DNA from: JAWPMV01 sp039819665
GTDB lineage: Bacteria; Bacteroidota; Bacteroidia; J057
Assembly: GCA_039819665.1 (NCBI GenBank)
Contig: JBCBRM010000001.1
Location: forward strand, 62,001 to 126,000
DNA: 64,000 nucleotides
Direction: 5' to 3'
In this document: in pieces, positions 1-8,023 of the stretch
How the letters are laid out: each line of letters starts with the position of its first letter
Numbering within the stretch: the first letter of the stretch is position 1
The notes under the pieces: generated by a model
What the model was told of the DNA's origin: nothing
What the model saw: only the letters and a program-made list of their open reading frames with translations
Database searches by the model: none
Translations under genes and position numbers: made by a program

Positions 1-1087
1 GTAGGGGAACGGGATGAGTAGGAGCATCTTTGACATATCGCATGGCTTCATTGATGGCAGCATAGGCGGCATTACTTTTTTCTGAAGTAGCGAGATAGGT
101 AGCGCATTGGGAAAGGATGATGCGTGCTTCCGGCATACCGATCACATTGATGGATTGGAAACAGGCATTGGCAAGCAGGAGGGCATTGGGATTGGCATTG
201 CCGATGTCTTCTGATGCAAGAATAATGAGGCGACGTGCAATGAACTTGATATCCTCACCACCGTCCAGCATACGAGCCAGGTAATAAACGGCTGCATTGG
301 GATCACCTCCTCTCACAGACTTTATAAAAGCCGAAATGATGTCATAATGCTGCTCACCACTTTTGTCATAAAGCGCTACATGTTCCTGTGCAGCTGCCAT
401 TAAGGCTTCATTGCTCAGAACTATCTTTTCATCCTCATCAAAGGTGTTGACAAAAATTTCCAGCAAAGCCAGACTCTTTCGCGCATCTCCTCCTGCAATT
501 TTATAAATCGCGTCAATCTCTTTCAGCTCAATGTCTCGTTCCGATAAAACCACATCTTTTTCTATGGCATAGGTCAGCAGTTCCCGGACTTCTTCCAGAT
601 CTAATGACTTCAGGGTATAAACCTGGCAACGGGACAAAAGTGCAGCATTGACTTCAAAACTGGGATTTTCTGTAGTGGCACCAATGAGGGTGATCCGTCC
701 TTTTTCGACTGCTCCCAATAAGGAATCCTGTTGAGATTTATTAAAACGATGAATCTCATCTATAAAGAGGATGGTTCCTGGTCTACCTTCTGCAAATTTG
801 ATCACGGCCCGTACGTCCTTTACCCCGGAACCAACTGCACTCAATTGACGAAAAGGTCTTTCTGCGGATTGGGCAATGATCTGAGCTAAAGTTGTTTTCC
901 CTATGCCCGGTGGTCCCCAGAAAATCATAGAAGGGATGCGCTGAGCATCGATGGCTCTGCGAAAAGGACTACCTTCCTTGAGCAAGTGTGTTTGCCCAAT
1001 GACTTGCTCCAAACTCTGAGGCCTTACTCTTTCGGCAAGAGGTGCCAAATGGGAGGAAGCCGGAATATGTGGCTGAAAGAGATCCAT
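1..1087 (-). CDS. rarA: Replication-associated recombination protein A (RarA/MgsA AAA+ ATPase), 3' end cut by window edge
   Basis: The frame is open from an ATG at 1087 to the left edge, giving 362 residues of a protein usually about 420-440 long, so roughly the last 60-70 residues lie outside. Visible motifs are Walker A (GPPGIGKTT), Walker B/sensor (LFIDEIHRFNKSQQD), sensor 1 (GATTENPSFEVN) and the arginine finger region (LLSRCQVY). The family-specific C-terminal part follows (GGDARKSLALLE, then SAFIKSVRGGDPNAAVYYLARML). RarA is a clamp-loader-like ATPase acting at stalled replication forks in the cytoplasm. It is the downstream neighbour of the hybrid kinase on the same strand, 54 bp apart; no functional link is evident. 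Confidence 0.95.
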   Translation of the reverse strand, partial: MDLFQPHIPASSHLAPLAERVRPQSLEQVIGQTHLLKEGSPFRRAIDAQRIPSMIFWGPPGIGKTTLAQIIAQSAERPFRQLSAVGSGVKDVRAVIKFAEGRPGTILFIDEIHRFNKSQQDSLLGAVEKGRITLIGATTENPSFEVNAALLSRCQVYTLKSLDLEEVRELLTYAIEKDVVLSERDIELKEIDAIYKIAGGDARKSLALLEIFVNTFDEDEKIVLSNEALMAAAQEHVALYDKSGEQHYDIISAFIKSVRGGDPNAAVYYLARMLDGGEDIKFIARRLIILASEDIGNANPNALLLANACFQSINVIGMPEARIILSQCATYLATSEKSNAAYAAINEAMRYVKDAPTHPVPL

Positions 1088-1141
1088 CTTCTGAATAAGA
1101 GGGGAAATTTACGAGAAAATGAGGAGGGAAAGAAAAAAAGC

Positions 1142-3223
1142 CTAGCTCTTCACTTTGGAGGTGTAGGAGAGGATTTTTTGTCTGAGGTCTTTGGGGACGA
1201 AAGGCTTACTGGAGTAATCGTTCATACCAGCTTTGATGACCTTGTCGCGAACTTGCTCAGATACTTCTGCACTTAGGGCGAGAATGGGCAAGGTGTATCC
1301 CATGCCACGAATTTCACGACAGGCATCAATACCTCCCATAACAGGCATTTGGAGATCCATCAAAATGAGGTCAAAATCTTCTTGTTGAACCGCATCGACA
1401 GCTTCCTGCCCGTTTTTGGCCACTGTGGTATCAAATCCCCATTTGTCCAGAAATTTACAGGCAATTTTTACATTGACTACATTGTCTTCTGCTAGCAGAA
1501 TTTTGAGGCCTTCCTGATGTTCTTCTTCAATGGAGTGAACAGATGGGCTGAAATTTTCTTCGGGAAGCTCCTCTCCCAATTCGAGGGGAATATTAAAATA
1601 GAAAGTTGTCCCTACTCCGACCCGACTCATTACCTTAATATTGGAACCCATTAATTCCAATAACTTTTTACTGATAGCGAGCCCTAGTCCAGTGCCTCCA
1701 TATTTACGGGTGGTATCCGATTGGGCCTGGGTAAACTGATCAAAGATATGCTCCAGTTTTTCTTCGGGGATACCTATACCGGTGTCCGTTACCTCAACCT
1801 TGATCCATTCGATATCTCCTTCTGTTTTTAGCCTCCTAACGCGAATTACGATTTCCCCCTCTTCGGTAAACTTCAATGCATTACCGACCAGATTGGTGAT
1901 GATTTGCCCCAGACGAGTAGGATCACCCTTCACCCAATGTGGGAGCGGTTCGAGAATTTCAGCCCGTAAATCCAGTCTTTTTTCCTTAGCCTGATAAGCA
2001 AAAGTATTGATGATATTCTGGAGTTTTCTGGGAAGATGGAAGGATACATTTTCCAATTCTATCCCACTTGCTTCTATTTTTGAAAAATCAAGGATATCAT
2101 TAATGAGATATAGCAGACTTTCCGCCGAATATTGCAGCGTTTGTAGGGTATCCATCTGATCTTCTCTTGGCTGGTCCTGAAAAAGAAGATGGGTGGATCC
2201 AATTACTGCATTCATCGGAGTCCGAATCTCGTGGGTCATCACCGAGAGGAACTGGGACTTGGCGATATTTGCCTGCTCAGCATCCTCTTTGGCCTTGAGT
2301 AATTCCTGCTCAGCATTGAATTCAGCGGTGATATCCTGACATACGCCATAAATTCTGTTAATGAGACCTTCTTCATACTCACCATAGCCTGTAAATCTTA
2401 CATATCGAGAGTTTCCTTTAAAGGTGGTAAGCCCTCCTTTTAGGTCAAAGGGGATGCCTGAGATAATACATTTTTTGACAGCTTCGGTAACTTCGGCTCG
2501 CATATCCTCAGAAAAGGATTGAATGACATCATCTCTTTGTAGAGGCCTACAGTTATCAATTTCTAGTAGATAGTATAATTGACCTGAACCCTTAAGTTCA
2601 TTGTTTTTTATGTCAAATTCCCAGCTACCCATATTGGCCATAGCCTGCGCTTTCTCTGAAATCAATTGGGATTTCTGTAATTCCCCATTTACCTGTAATA
2701 ACTCTTCTCGATTTTTCAGGAGGCTAAAGAGAATAAGGTAGGAGGCTACAAAAACTATAAGGAACAAACTTAAAAATCCAATTCTATCATCTGGAGGGGC
2801 ATCTATGAAGGCTATGGTTATAAGGGTGCAAACTAGGTAGAAAAGATGCTGGTAATGCATTATTTTCCGATTGTCGAAAGAATATCCCCAGGCAAATAGC
2901 GCTACAAATAGCCAAACTTCCAGACGTTCGTTGAGACCATTTGCATACAAACTACCGTTGATCCAGACAGCCATCAGCGAAATCACAGAGAAGAAATATA
3001 GATTGTACTTTTCCCAATCTTTTTTAAAGGTCAATAAAGCACCTACACATTGCAGCGCAACCATTCCAACTCTAACCCAAGCAGAATCGATATAGCCTGG
3101 AAATAATTGAGGCATGGTAAAGCCTTCGACAGCTGAAGCCGCTGCACCTAAAAGGAAAGACCCGCGCATAAAGCTGCGCCTGTCGCCAATGAAGGCATCG
3201 ATCATGTGAAGGAGTTTACCCAC
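1142..3223 (-). CDS. Membrane-bound hybrid sensor histidine kinase with C-terminal receiver
   Basis: 693 residues. About six hydrophobic segments span residues 20-170, followed by a coiled linker and a PAS-like domain (about 195-300, ending GVCQDITAEF). The HisKA domain has phospho-accepting His331 (MTHEIRTPMNAVIGS). HATPase_c shows the N box (ITNLVGNALKF, about 441-451), G1 (DTGIGIP, 480-486) and G2 (GGTGLGLAIS, 509-518). A receiver domain (about 574-690) has phospho-acceptor Asp623 (LMDLQMPVMGG) and the conserved Lys in SSKPF. The protein should autophosphorylate and relay to its own Asp. No Hpt or DNA-binding partner is adjacent, so the output is unknown. The membrane part resembles no named sensor domain that I recognise. 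Confidence 0.93.
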   Translation of the reverse strand: MGKLLHMIDAFIGDRRSFMRGSFLLGAAASAVEGFTMPQLFPGYIDSAWVRVGMVALQCVGALLTFKKDWEKYNLYFFSVISLMAVWINGSLYANGLNERLEVWLFVALFAWGYSFDNRKIMHYQHLFYLVCTLITIAFIDAPPDDRIGFLSLFLIVFVASYLILFSLLKNREELLQVNGELQKSQLISEKAQAMANMGSWEFDIKNNELKGSGQLYYLLEIDNCRPLQRDDVIQSFSEDMRAEVTEAVKKCIISGIPFDLKGGLTTFKGNSRYVRFTGYGEYEEGLINRIYGVCQDITAEFNAEQELLKAKEDAEQANIAKSQFLSVMTHEIRTPMNAVIGSTHLLFQDQPREDQMDTLQTLQYSAESLLYLINDILDFSKIEASGIELENVSFHLPRKLQNIINTFAYQAKEKRLDLRAEILEPLPHWVKGDPTRLGQIITNLVGNALKFTEEGEIVIRVRRLKTEGDIEWIKVEVTDTGIGIPEEKLEHIFDQFTQAQSDTTRKYGGTGLGLAISKKLLELMGSNIKVMSRVGVGTTFYFNIPLELGEELPEENFSPSVHSIEEEHQEGLKILLAEDNVVNVKIACKFLDKWGFDTTVAKNGQEAVDAVQQEDFDLILMDLQMPVMGGIDACREIRGMGYTLPILALSAEVSEQVRDKVIKAGMNDYSSKPFVPKDLRQKILSYTSKVKS

Positions 3224-3394
3224 TAGAAGCTATCTGTATTCTTAGTAACGGCGGCAATATTGGAAAAACCGGAAAATTTATCTTGTAAGAGTTCATCAGA
3301 TACTTACAGCCTTTTTCCCTGAATACCTAAGAAACAAAAGGGTACAAAAATCCAAAGAAATCGATTTCGGACTGGTATCTTCGGGCGGTTTATA

Positions 3395-3402
3395 TAAATT
3401 TG
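3395..3402 (+). promoter_or_regulatory. Putative Bacteroidota -7 element for gcvT
   Basis: TAAATTTG matches the Bacteroidota -7 consensus TAnnTTTG exactly and lies 28 nt before the gcvT ATG. A clear -33 TTG is absent; CTG sits 20 nt upstream. This is an inferred promoter. Confidence 0.45.
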
Positions 3403-3430
3403 CGGTCTATCACTCAGACCCCTTAGAAAT

Positions 3431-4531
3431 ATGTCAAAGCAAACGGAACTTTACGATACCCATAAAGCGCTCGGCGCAAAGTTAATCCCTTTTGCAGGCT
3501 ATGATATGCCTGTCCGCTATACTTCTGATAAAGAGGAGCACCTTTCAGTAAGAAATTTTGCTGGGATCTTTGATGTCTCTCATATGGGAGAGTTTATCAT
3601 CCGGGGGCCGAAAGCATTGGAGTTGATCCAAAAGGTTTCTTCAAACGATGCTTCCAAGCTTTATCCGGGTAAGGCACAGTATTCCTGTATGCCAAATCAT
3701 GAGGGCGGTATAGTGGATGATATCATAGTTTATCAGATCCGCGATGATCAGTACATGATTGTAGCCAATGCCGCCAATATTCAGAAAGATTGGGATTGGA
3801 TCGTTGAGACCAATAAAGGTGTAGACGCAGAATTGATTGACATTTCTGAGCAGTCTTCTTTGCTGGCTGTTTCTGGACCAAAGGCTGAAGCCGCTCTTCA
3901 AAAACTGACCGACTGGGACCTCAGTGAATTTGGGACCTATGAGTGTCGCAAAGGTACCTTCAATGGTGCGGAGAAATCTCTGATTGCGACTACGGGTTAT
4001 ACAGGCGAGAGGACTTTTGAAGTCTTTATTTATAATGAGCATGCCAAGCGCATGTGGGAAGATATAGTTTCTGCGGGAGAAGAGTTTGGTTTGATTCCTA
4101 CTGGCCTCGGAGCGAGAGATACCCTGAGGCTGGAAATGGGCTATATGCTCTATGGTAATGACATTGATGACACTACTTCTCCTCTGGAGGCAGGTTTGAG
4201 CTGGATAACCAAGCTAAAGAAAGGCCCATTTAATGGATCTGAAGCTATCTCTAAGCTGAAAGCGGAAGGACTAAAGCGTAAGCTGGTTGCTTTCAAGATG
4301 ACGGAAAGAGGTATCCCACGTAAAGATTATGAACTGGCCAAAGATGGCGAGATCATCGGAAAAGTAAGCTCTGGTTCTATGAGCCCAGCCCTGAATGTAG
4401 GAATCGGTATGGGTTATGTTCCGATTGAGCATAGCAAGGCTGGAACTGAGATCGAAGTATTGATCCGCAATAAGTCTGTGAAAGCAGAGGTTGTTAGACC
4501 TCCATTCTTTAAAAGAGAGGAATTGGGATAG
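3431..4531 (+). CDS. gcvT: Aminomethyltransferase, glycine cleavage system T protein
   Basis: 366 residues, full family length. It transfers the methylene of the aminomethyl-lipoyl H protein to tetrahydrofolate, releasing ammonia, in the cytoplasm. Recognisable family blocks are KLIPFAGYDMPVRY near the N terminus, FDVSHMGEF, GGIVDDIIVYQ (folate-site Asp region), TTGYTGERTFEVF, and LGARDTLRLEMGYMLYGNDID. A C-terminal barrel contains GKVSSGSMSPALN and ends VVRPPFFK. The other glycine cleavage genes (gcvH, gcvP) are not in this window, as is common in Bacteroidota. The ATG at 3431 is preceded by a good -7 box and is the natural start (MSKQTELYDTHKALGAK). Confidence 0.97.
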   Translation: MSKQTELYDTHKALGAKLIPFAGYDMPVRYTSDKEEHLSVRNFAGIFDVSHMGEFIIRGPKALELIQKVSSNDASKLYPGKAQYSCMPNHEGGIVDDIIVYQIRDDQYMIVANAANIQKDWDWIVETNKGVDAELIDISEQSSLLAVSGPKAEAALQKLTDWDLSEFGTYECRKGTFNGAEKSLIATTGYTGERTFEVFIYNEHAKRMWEDIVSAGEEFGLIPTGLGARDTLRLEMGYMLYGNDIDDTTSPLEAGLSWITKLKKGPFNGSEAISKLKAEGLKRKLVAFKMTERGIPRKDYELAKDGEIIGKVSSGSMSPALNVGIGMGYVPIEHSKAGTEIEVLIRNKSVKAEVVRPPFFKREELG

Positions 4532-4605
4532 GTTCTCTCACACTAAACAAGCTGTCATTGGAGCTCAAATCTTGGGCGCGGCAATCTCCTTGAACCTTAA
4601 TAGCA

Positions 4606-6126
4606 TTACTCACAAGAAACTTCCAATTTTCCTCCTTGAATAATATCATCAATGTTGACTTCCATTTGCTCTAACTTTTCCCCATTTAGAGAAGCTGAAA
4701 TAATTTTGGCGTTTTGATCAGTCGGGCAATTGCAAGTGAATTGGAATTCCTTAGACTTTCCTTTATGAAGCGTCCAGGACGAAAAAACAGGCTTTTGCAG
4801 TTGGAAAAGGCCTGGATTCGCTGATTCCTTTAAGCCTAAATAGCGGAACACCTCCAGACTAGCTAATTCCGCTAAATTCTTTTTCTTTTGATCCTCGGCC
4901 AAGGATGGAATTCCTCCATGTTTATGCGAAAATTTCAAGTCCTCTCTCAGCTCTGGTTTTAAGAGACTGAGGAACTTAGCCTGGGTAGAACGCCCATCTT
5001 CCCACATTAATAAGTCTCCATAAAAATTGCCGCTTTCCATTCGTTCGGGAATCCTTTCGCCAGAGAAAGAAGGATATAGCCCATCTGTACCACTAAAAGT
5101 TCTGGGAATTAAACTTGCCCAGAAAAAGCTTCGGTAAAAGTTCTCTGCTTCCTGAGCTGATATTTGTTCTTTATCCTCAATTGTAATCGTTTCAAATAGC
5201 TTCTCCCATGCTTCTCTTCCACTTGATTTTACTTTTTTCAGGTCCCAGTTAGGTATTTCTTCATTAAGATTAAGACGAGCATCTGGAATATCCCAATAGG
5301 AGCCTGCGATTTTAAATTGGAGACTTTCAGATGTGTCTACCGGAAATTCGAGGTAAAAACCTTCTTCGATCCTATTGCTCACTAATTGAGTTGCTCCGAC
5401 TTCCAGTAAATTGGATTCTCGCGTCCCAAATTCTGTATAGATATTCTTGGTCTGAATAAGGTAGTACATATTCAAGCCTGGAAAAATTTCAGGCAAGGAA
5501 TCCTGTATCCAAATCTCTCCTGAGGCTGGATAGAAGTTGAATTTTGTATATCTGCTGTCCAAATGTGGGCCAATTGCCAGGTAAACGGTGTCTTTTTTTG
5601 GAAACTTCACTTCAAATATTGCACTCCTGCTGCTCACGGCTACTTCAATCTTTGCCTCTAGTTCAGGGAGATGGCCCTGGAAAGAATTGGGGCCTGCAAG
5701 CTCTTTTTCCAGTATAAAGCCCTTTAGAGGAAAAGACGCTCCTTTTTTATGACTAATAACCCTTAATCCAAAAGATCCATAATCAGGCATGCAAGTCTTT
5801 AGGCTGAAATGGGTGGGTCTGAAAGAAAGCACTCTCCCCAAAGGCTGCCGAAAATCGCCCCTACATAAGGTAGCATTCAAGATGTTTTGTAAGGTCCAGT
5901 GCGTCATACCAAAAGGAAGCCCAATCATCGGCGAAGGTGCTCCTCCATCCATTTCCTGAATGAGCGCTTCCCAGGTCGGGACTTGTTGAGGTTCGAAAGG
6001 ATCAACATACTCAATTGGAGTTTTACCCTTTTTACTCATTTCGCCATCTATACAGCTCCCGAAAAAAAAGCAACAAGAGACGGCTAAAAGACTGATTATC
6101 TGAGCGAAGTTTTGTATATTATTCAT
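4606..6126 (-). CDS. GH92-like (alpha-mannosidase family) lipoprotein, apparently lacking the catalytic half
   Basis: 506 residues, against about 750 for GH92 alpha-1,2-mannosidases. The N terminus is a lipoprotein signal (hydrophobic stretch, then FFFGSC at residues 21-26). The opening YVDPF...GGAPSPMIGLPFGMTHWT resembles the GH92 start, where VNPFIGT and a PFGM motif occur. NFYRSFFWASLIPRTFSGTDGLY and FYGDLLMWEDGRS match the family's barrel entry (where WDTFR is usual). The tail (SASLNGEKLEQ...IIQGGKLEV) matches the GH92 C-terminal strand pattern. Between residues about 410 and 440 the protein jumps almost directly to the tail: I find no counterpart of the NEPSH and GNDDCG catalytic motifs. 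It is probably a binding protein or pseudoenzyme, or the decay product of one. The family assignment is my inference from motif order. Confidence 0.6.
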   Translation of the reverse strand: MNNIQNFAQIISLLAVSCCFFFGSCIDGEMSKKGKTPIEYVDPFEPQQVPTWEALIQEMDGGAPSPMIGLPFGMTHWTLQNILNATLCRGDFRQPLGRVLSFRPTHFSLKTCMPDYGSFGLRVISHKKGASFPLKGFILEKELAGPNSFQGHLPELEAKIEVAVSSRSAIFEVKFPKKDTVYLAIGPHLDSRYTKFNFYPASGEIWIQDSLPEIFPGLNMYYLIQTKNIYTEFGTRESNLLEVGATQLVSNRIEEGFYLEFPVDTSESLQFKIAGSYWDIPDARLNLNEEIPNWDLKKVKSSGREAWEKLFETITIEDKEQISAQEAENFYRSFFWASLIPRTFSGTDGLYPSFSGERIPERMESGNFYGDLLMWEDGRSTQAKFLSLLKPELREDLKFSHKHGGIPSLAEDQKKKNLAELASLEVFRYLGLKESANPGLFQLQKPVFSSWTLHKGKSKEFQFTCNCPTDQNAKIISASLNGEKLEQMEVNIDDIIQGGKLEVSCE

Positions 6127-6148
6127 GATAACGACCCTTTCCCTAAGA

Positions 6149-6156
6149 CAAATTTA
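6149..6156 (-). promoter_or_regulatory. Putative -7 element for the GH92-like lipoprotein gene
   Basis: On the minus strand this reads TAAATTTG, an exact TAnnTTTG match, 22 nt before the start codon at 6126. It lies in the 44-bp divergent gap shared with the GNAT gene. No -33 TTG is visible at the right spacing. Confidence 0.4.
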
Positions 6157-6170
6157 TTTGATTTTATTGT

Positions 6171-6710
6171 ATGAACCTGAGAGAGATTCACATTACCGAT
6201 GCAGAAGCTTATATAGAATTACTATCTAAACTTGAACGTGAATCTCCTTATGTCTTGTTGGAGGCGGGTGAACGCAAGACAGGTATTCTGGAGCAAATGG
6301 ATGAAATTCGGGAAATTGAAGCCTCCGAGAATCAGATCATTTTTGTGGTTGAAGATCGAGATAAACTGGTTGCATGGTGTGGTGCTTTTGGTGAAAAGTA
6401 TCGAAGAGTGAGACATACGGTCCTGATTGGAATTGGTGTGTTGGAAGCCTACCGCTCACAGGGATGGGGTACAAAGCTTTTTGAAGCCTTGGAAGATTGG
6501 GCCTGGAAACAGGACATTCGGAGGTTGGAGCTTTTGGTTCAAACTGAAAATAAGGCTGGTATAGCTTTGTATAGAAAAATGGGTTTCCAAATCGAAGGAA
6601 CTAAGCGTGAATCCTATATGATCAATGGGGGGTTTGTAGATGAATATTTGATGTCCAAATTGTTGGTGGTTCCTGATCCCCCTCGCAAGAGTAAATTTCC
6701 CAAATGGTAA
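6171..6710 (+). CDS. GNAT family N-acetyltransferase
   Basis: 179 residues forming a complete GNAT fold. Motif A, the acetyl-CoA pyrophosphate loop, is IGVLEAYRSQGWGTKLFEALEDWA. Motif B is NKAGIALYRKMGFQIEGTKRESYMINGGFVDEYLMSKLL, typical of the RimI/RimJ-like and PhnO-like branch. The substrate cannot be told from sequence. It is divergent from the GH92-like lipoprotein gene with only 44 bp between starts, and convergent with the coiled-coil protein gene. Confidence 0.9.
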   Translation: MNLREIHITDAEAYIELLSKLERESPYVLLEAGERKTGILEQMDEIREIEASENQIIFVVEDRDKLVAWCGAFGEKYRRVRHTVLIGIGVLEAYRSQGWGTKLFEALEDWAWKQDIRRLELLVQTENKAGIALYRKMGFQIEGTKRESYMINGGFVDEYLMSKLLVVPDPPRKSKFPKW

Positions 6711-6716
6711 AACTGT

Positions 6717-6748
6717 AAAAAGAAAGCGGTGACCGGGCGGCCACCGCT
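6717..6748 (-). terminator. Rho-independent terminator of the minus-strand coiled-coil protein gene
   Basis: A 7-bp stem (AGCGGTG at 6725-6731 with CACCGCT at 6742-6748) is followed on the minus strand by TTTCTTTTT. It lies about 80 nt past the stop of the gene ending at 6831. The plus-strand side lacks a T tract, so the minus-strand assignment is preferred. Confidence 0.6.
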
Positions 6749-6830
6749 AAAAGTCAATACACGCTAGTTAAATATTCGTCGTGATTTCAAGGTTGATAAT
6801 AATTTAGCATACAATATACAAAATTTTGAA

Positions 6831-7511
6831 TTATCTTTTGATGATCAACTCTAATTCTTTAATAAATTCTGCTAATTTTTTTCTTTCTGCCTCCAGAAGT
6901 TTAGCCTGATTCTCCTGGTCATCCTTATTTTTCAAAATCGCATTTTTGGTTTCTTCTATCTGTTTTTCCAGCTTTTCAATCTCTTTGAACATATCCTCTT
7001 CGGCCTTCTGTAGATTCTTTTCTTCCTTCTCTTCTTTAATAATAATTTCTTTCTGCGCCAGGATTTTTTCCTGCATTTTTATAGTTGCTACCTCTATTTC
7101 AAGGGCATAAAGAAATTGCTCAGCTCTGCGCATTTCATCTGGGAATTTTTCTGAACTCCAGAAATTGTTATTCCCCGGAGAAAGAAAGAGAGCTACATTG
7201 GAAGCATTAGTTCCTGCTGACTCAACACGATAATAATAATTCAAAGTTGCATCTGAGATTTCCGGTAAAATAACGGCTTCATACATATAAAGCCCTTTCT
7301 TCATTCCCTTAGGTTTCTTCTGTCCAATCTTCTCGAACTTGTTTCTCAGAGCTGCTTCTACATATTGCGAGCTTTCCTGCATCTCAATGCTTATCCCATT
7401 TGCGTTAGGGGCAATTCTTTTATCGAAATTGTACATGCCCTCCTGAGCAAATAGTAAAGAACTACTCAAGAAGAGGACAAAACTGATAATAGTTGTAAGG
7501 CTGTTTCTCAT
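6831..7511 (-). CDS. Exported protein with C-terminal coiled coil, function unknown
   Basis: 226 residues. The signal peptide has a hydrophobic core (about residues 5-22, cleavage likely after LLFAQ). A small globular part runs to about residue 130, with an aromatic strand (DATLNYYYRVES). It is followed by a long charged heptad-like helix rich in Glu and Lys from about residue 135 to the end (KEEKEEKNLQKAEEDMF onward). It should act in the periplasm, possibly as a trimeric or dimeric coiled coil. I do not recognise a named family. The gene is single, with its own terminator downstream. Confidence 0.8.
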   Translation of the reverse strand: MRNSLTTIISFVLFLSSSLLFAQEGMYNFDKRIAPNANGISIEMQESSQYVEAALRNKFEKIGQKKPKGMKKGLYMYEAVILPEISDATLNYYYRVESAGTNASNVALFLSPGNNNFWSSEKFPDEMRRAEQFLYALEIEVATIKMQEKILAQKEIIIKEEKEEKNLQKAEEDMFKEIEKLEKQIEETKNAILKNKDDQENQAKLLEAERKKLAEFIKELELIIKR

Positions 7512-8023
7512 TATAAAGTATTAAATGTGGGCAAATTCATTCTTATGACGAATTGTCTAATTTCAGGTCACAGTAACTTTTTTACAAGCTTTTCTGTGTT
7601 ATGAGCTCATAACCTGCCAATGTCAGAATATTGCTGCTAAAGCTTCCTGCGTTCCTACATACTTTTCAGACAACAGAAAACGAAACTTTGCATTCCTTAT
7701 GCTAAATATTTCTTTCCATTTTTAGACCAATCCCGCAAAGTCCGGAGAATCTAATCAAGCAAATGCTTGATTTTCTGTCATTTAGATTAGATACTTGGAA
7801 ATCAAGTTTGTTGATTTTCTTCGATACGTTACTTCCTGCCACTTTCATTTCCTCTGTCCTTCATTACATATCACCCAACGCCTCCACAAACAAGGGAGGC
7901 CGATTACTTACATAGGGCTGCCAAGAATCAGGGCTTATTGGTACTTTTGGAAGGATATATTCCACTTATTGAAATAAAATAAAACCGAATAGGATAGACC
8001 AAATTTTACCTAATAAATCGGAT
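7512..8023. other. Intergenic region upstream of the giant PKD gene
   Basis: 512 bp without a convincing gene. A 60-codon plus-strand frame at 7795-7977 has no family resemblance. A palindrome, AATCAAGCA (7753-7761) and TGCTTGATT (7764-7772) with a 2-nt centre, is nested within outer TCTAA/TTAGA arms and could be an operator. A -7-like TACTTTTG lies at 7942-7949, 74 nt before the PKD start, without a -33 match. Confidence 0.5.

Noticed and set aside
986..1276. 96-codon plus-strand ORF across the rarA/kinase gap
   Set aside because: It is antisense to both recognised genes.
7795..7977. 60-codon plus-strand ORF before the PKD gene
   Set aside because: Low-quality composition and no RBS; it overlaps the probable promoter region of the PKD gene.
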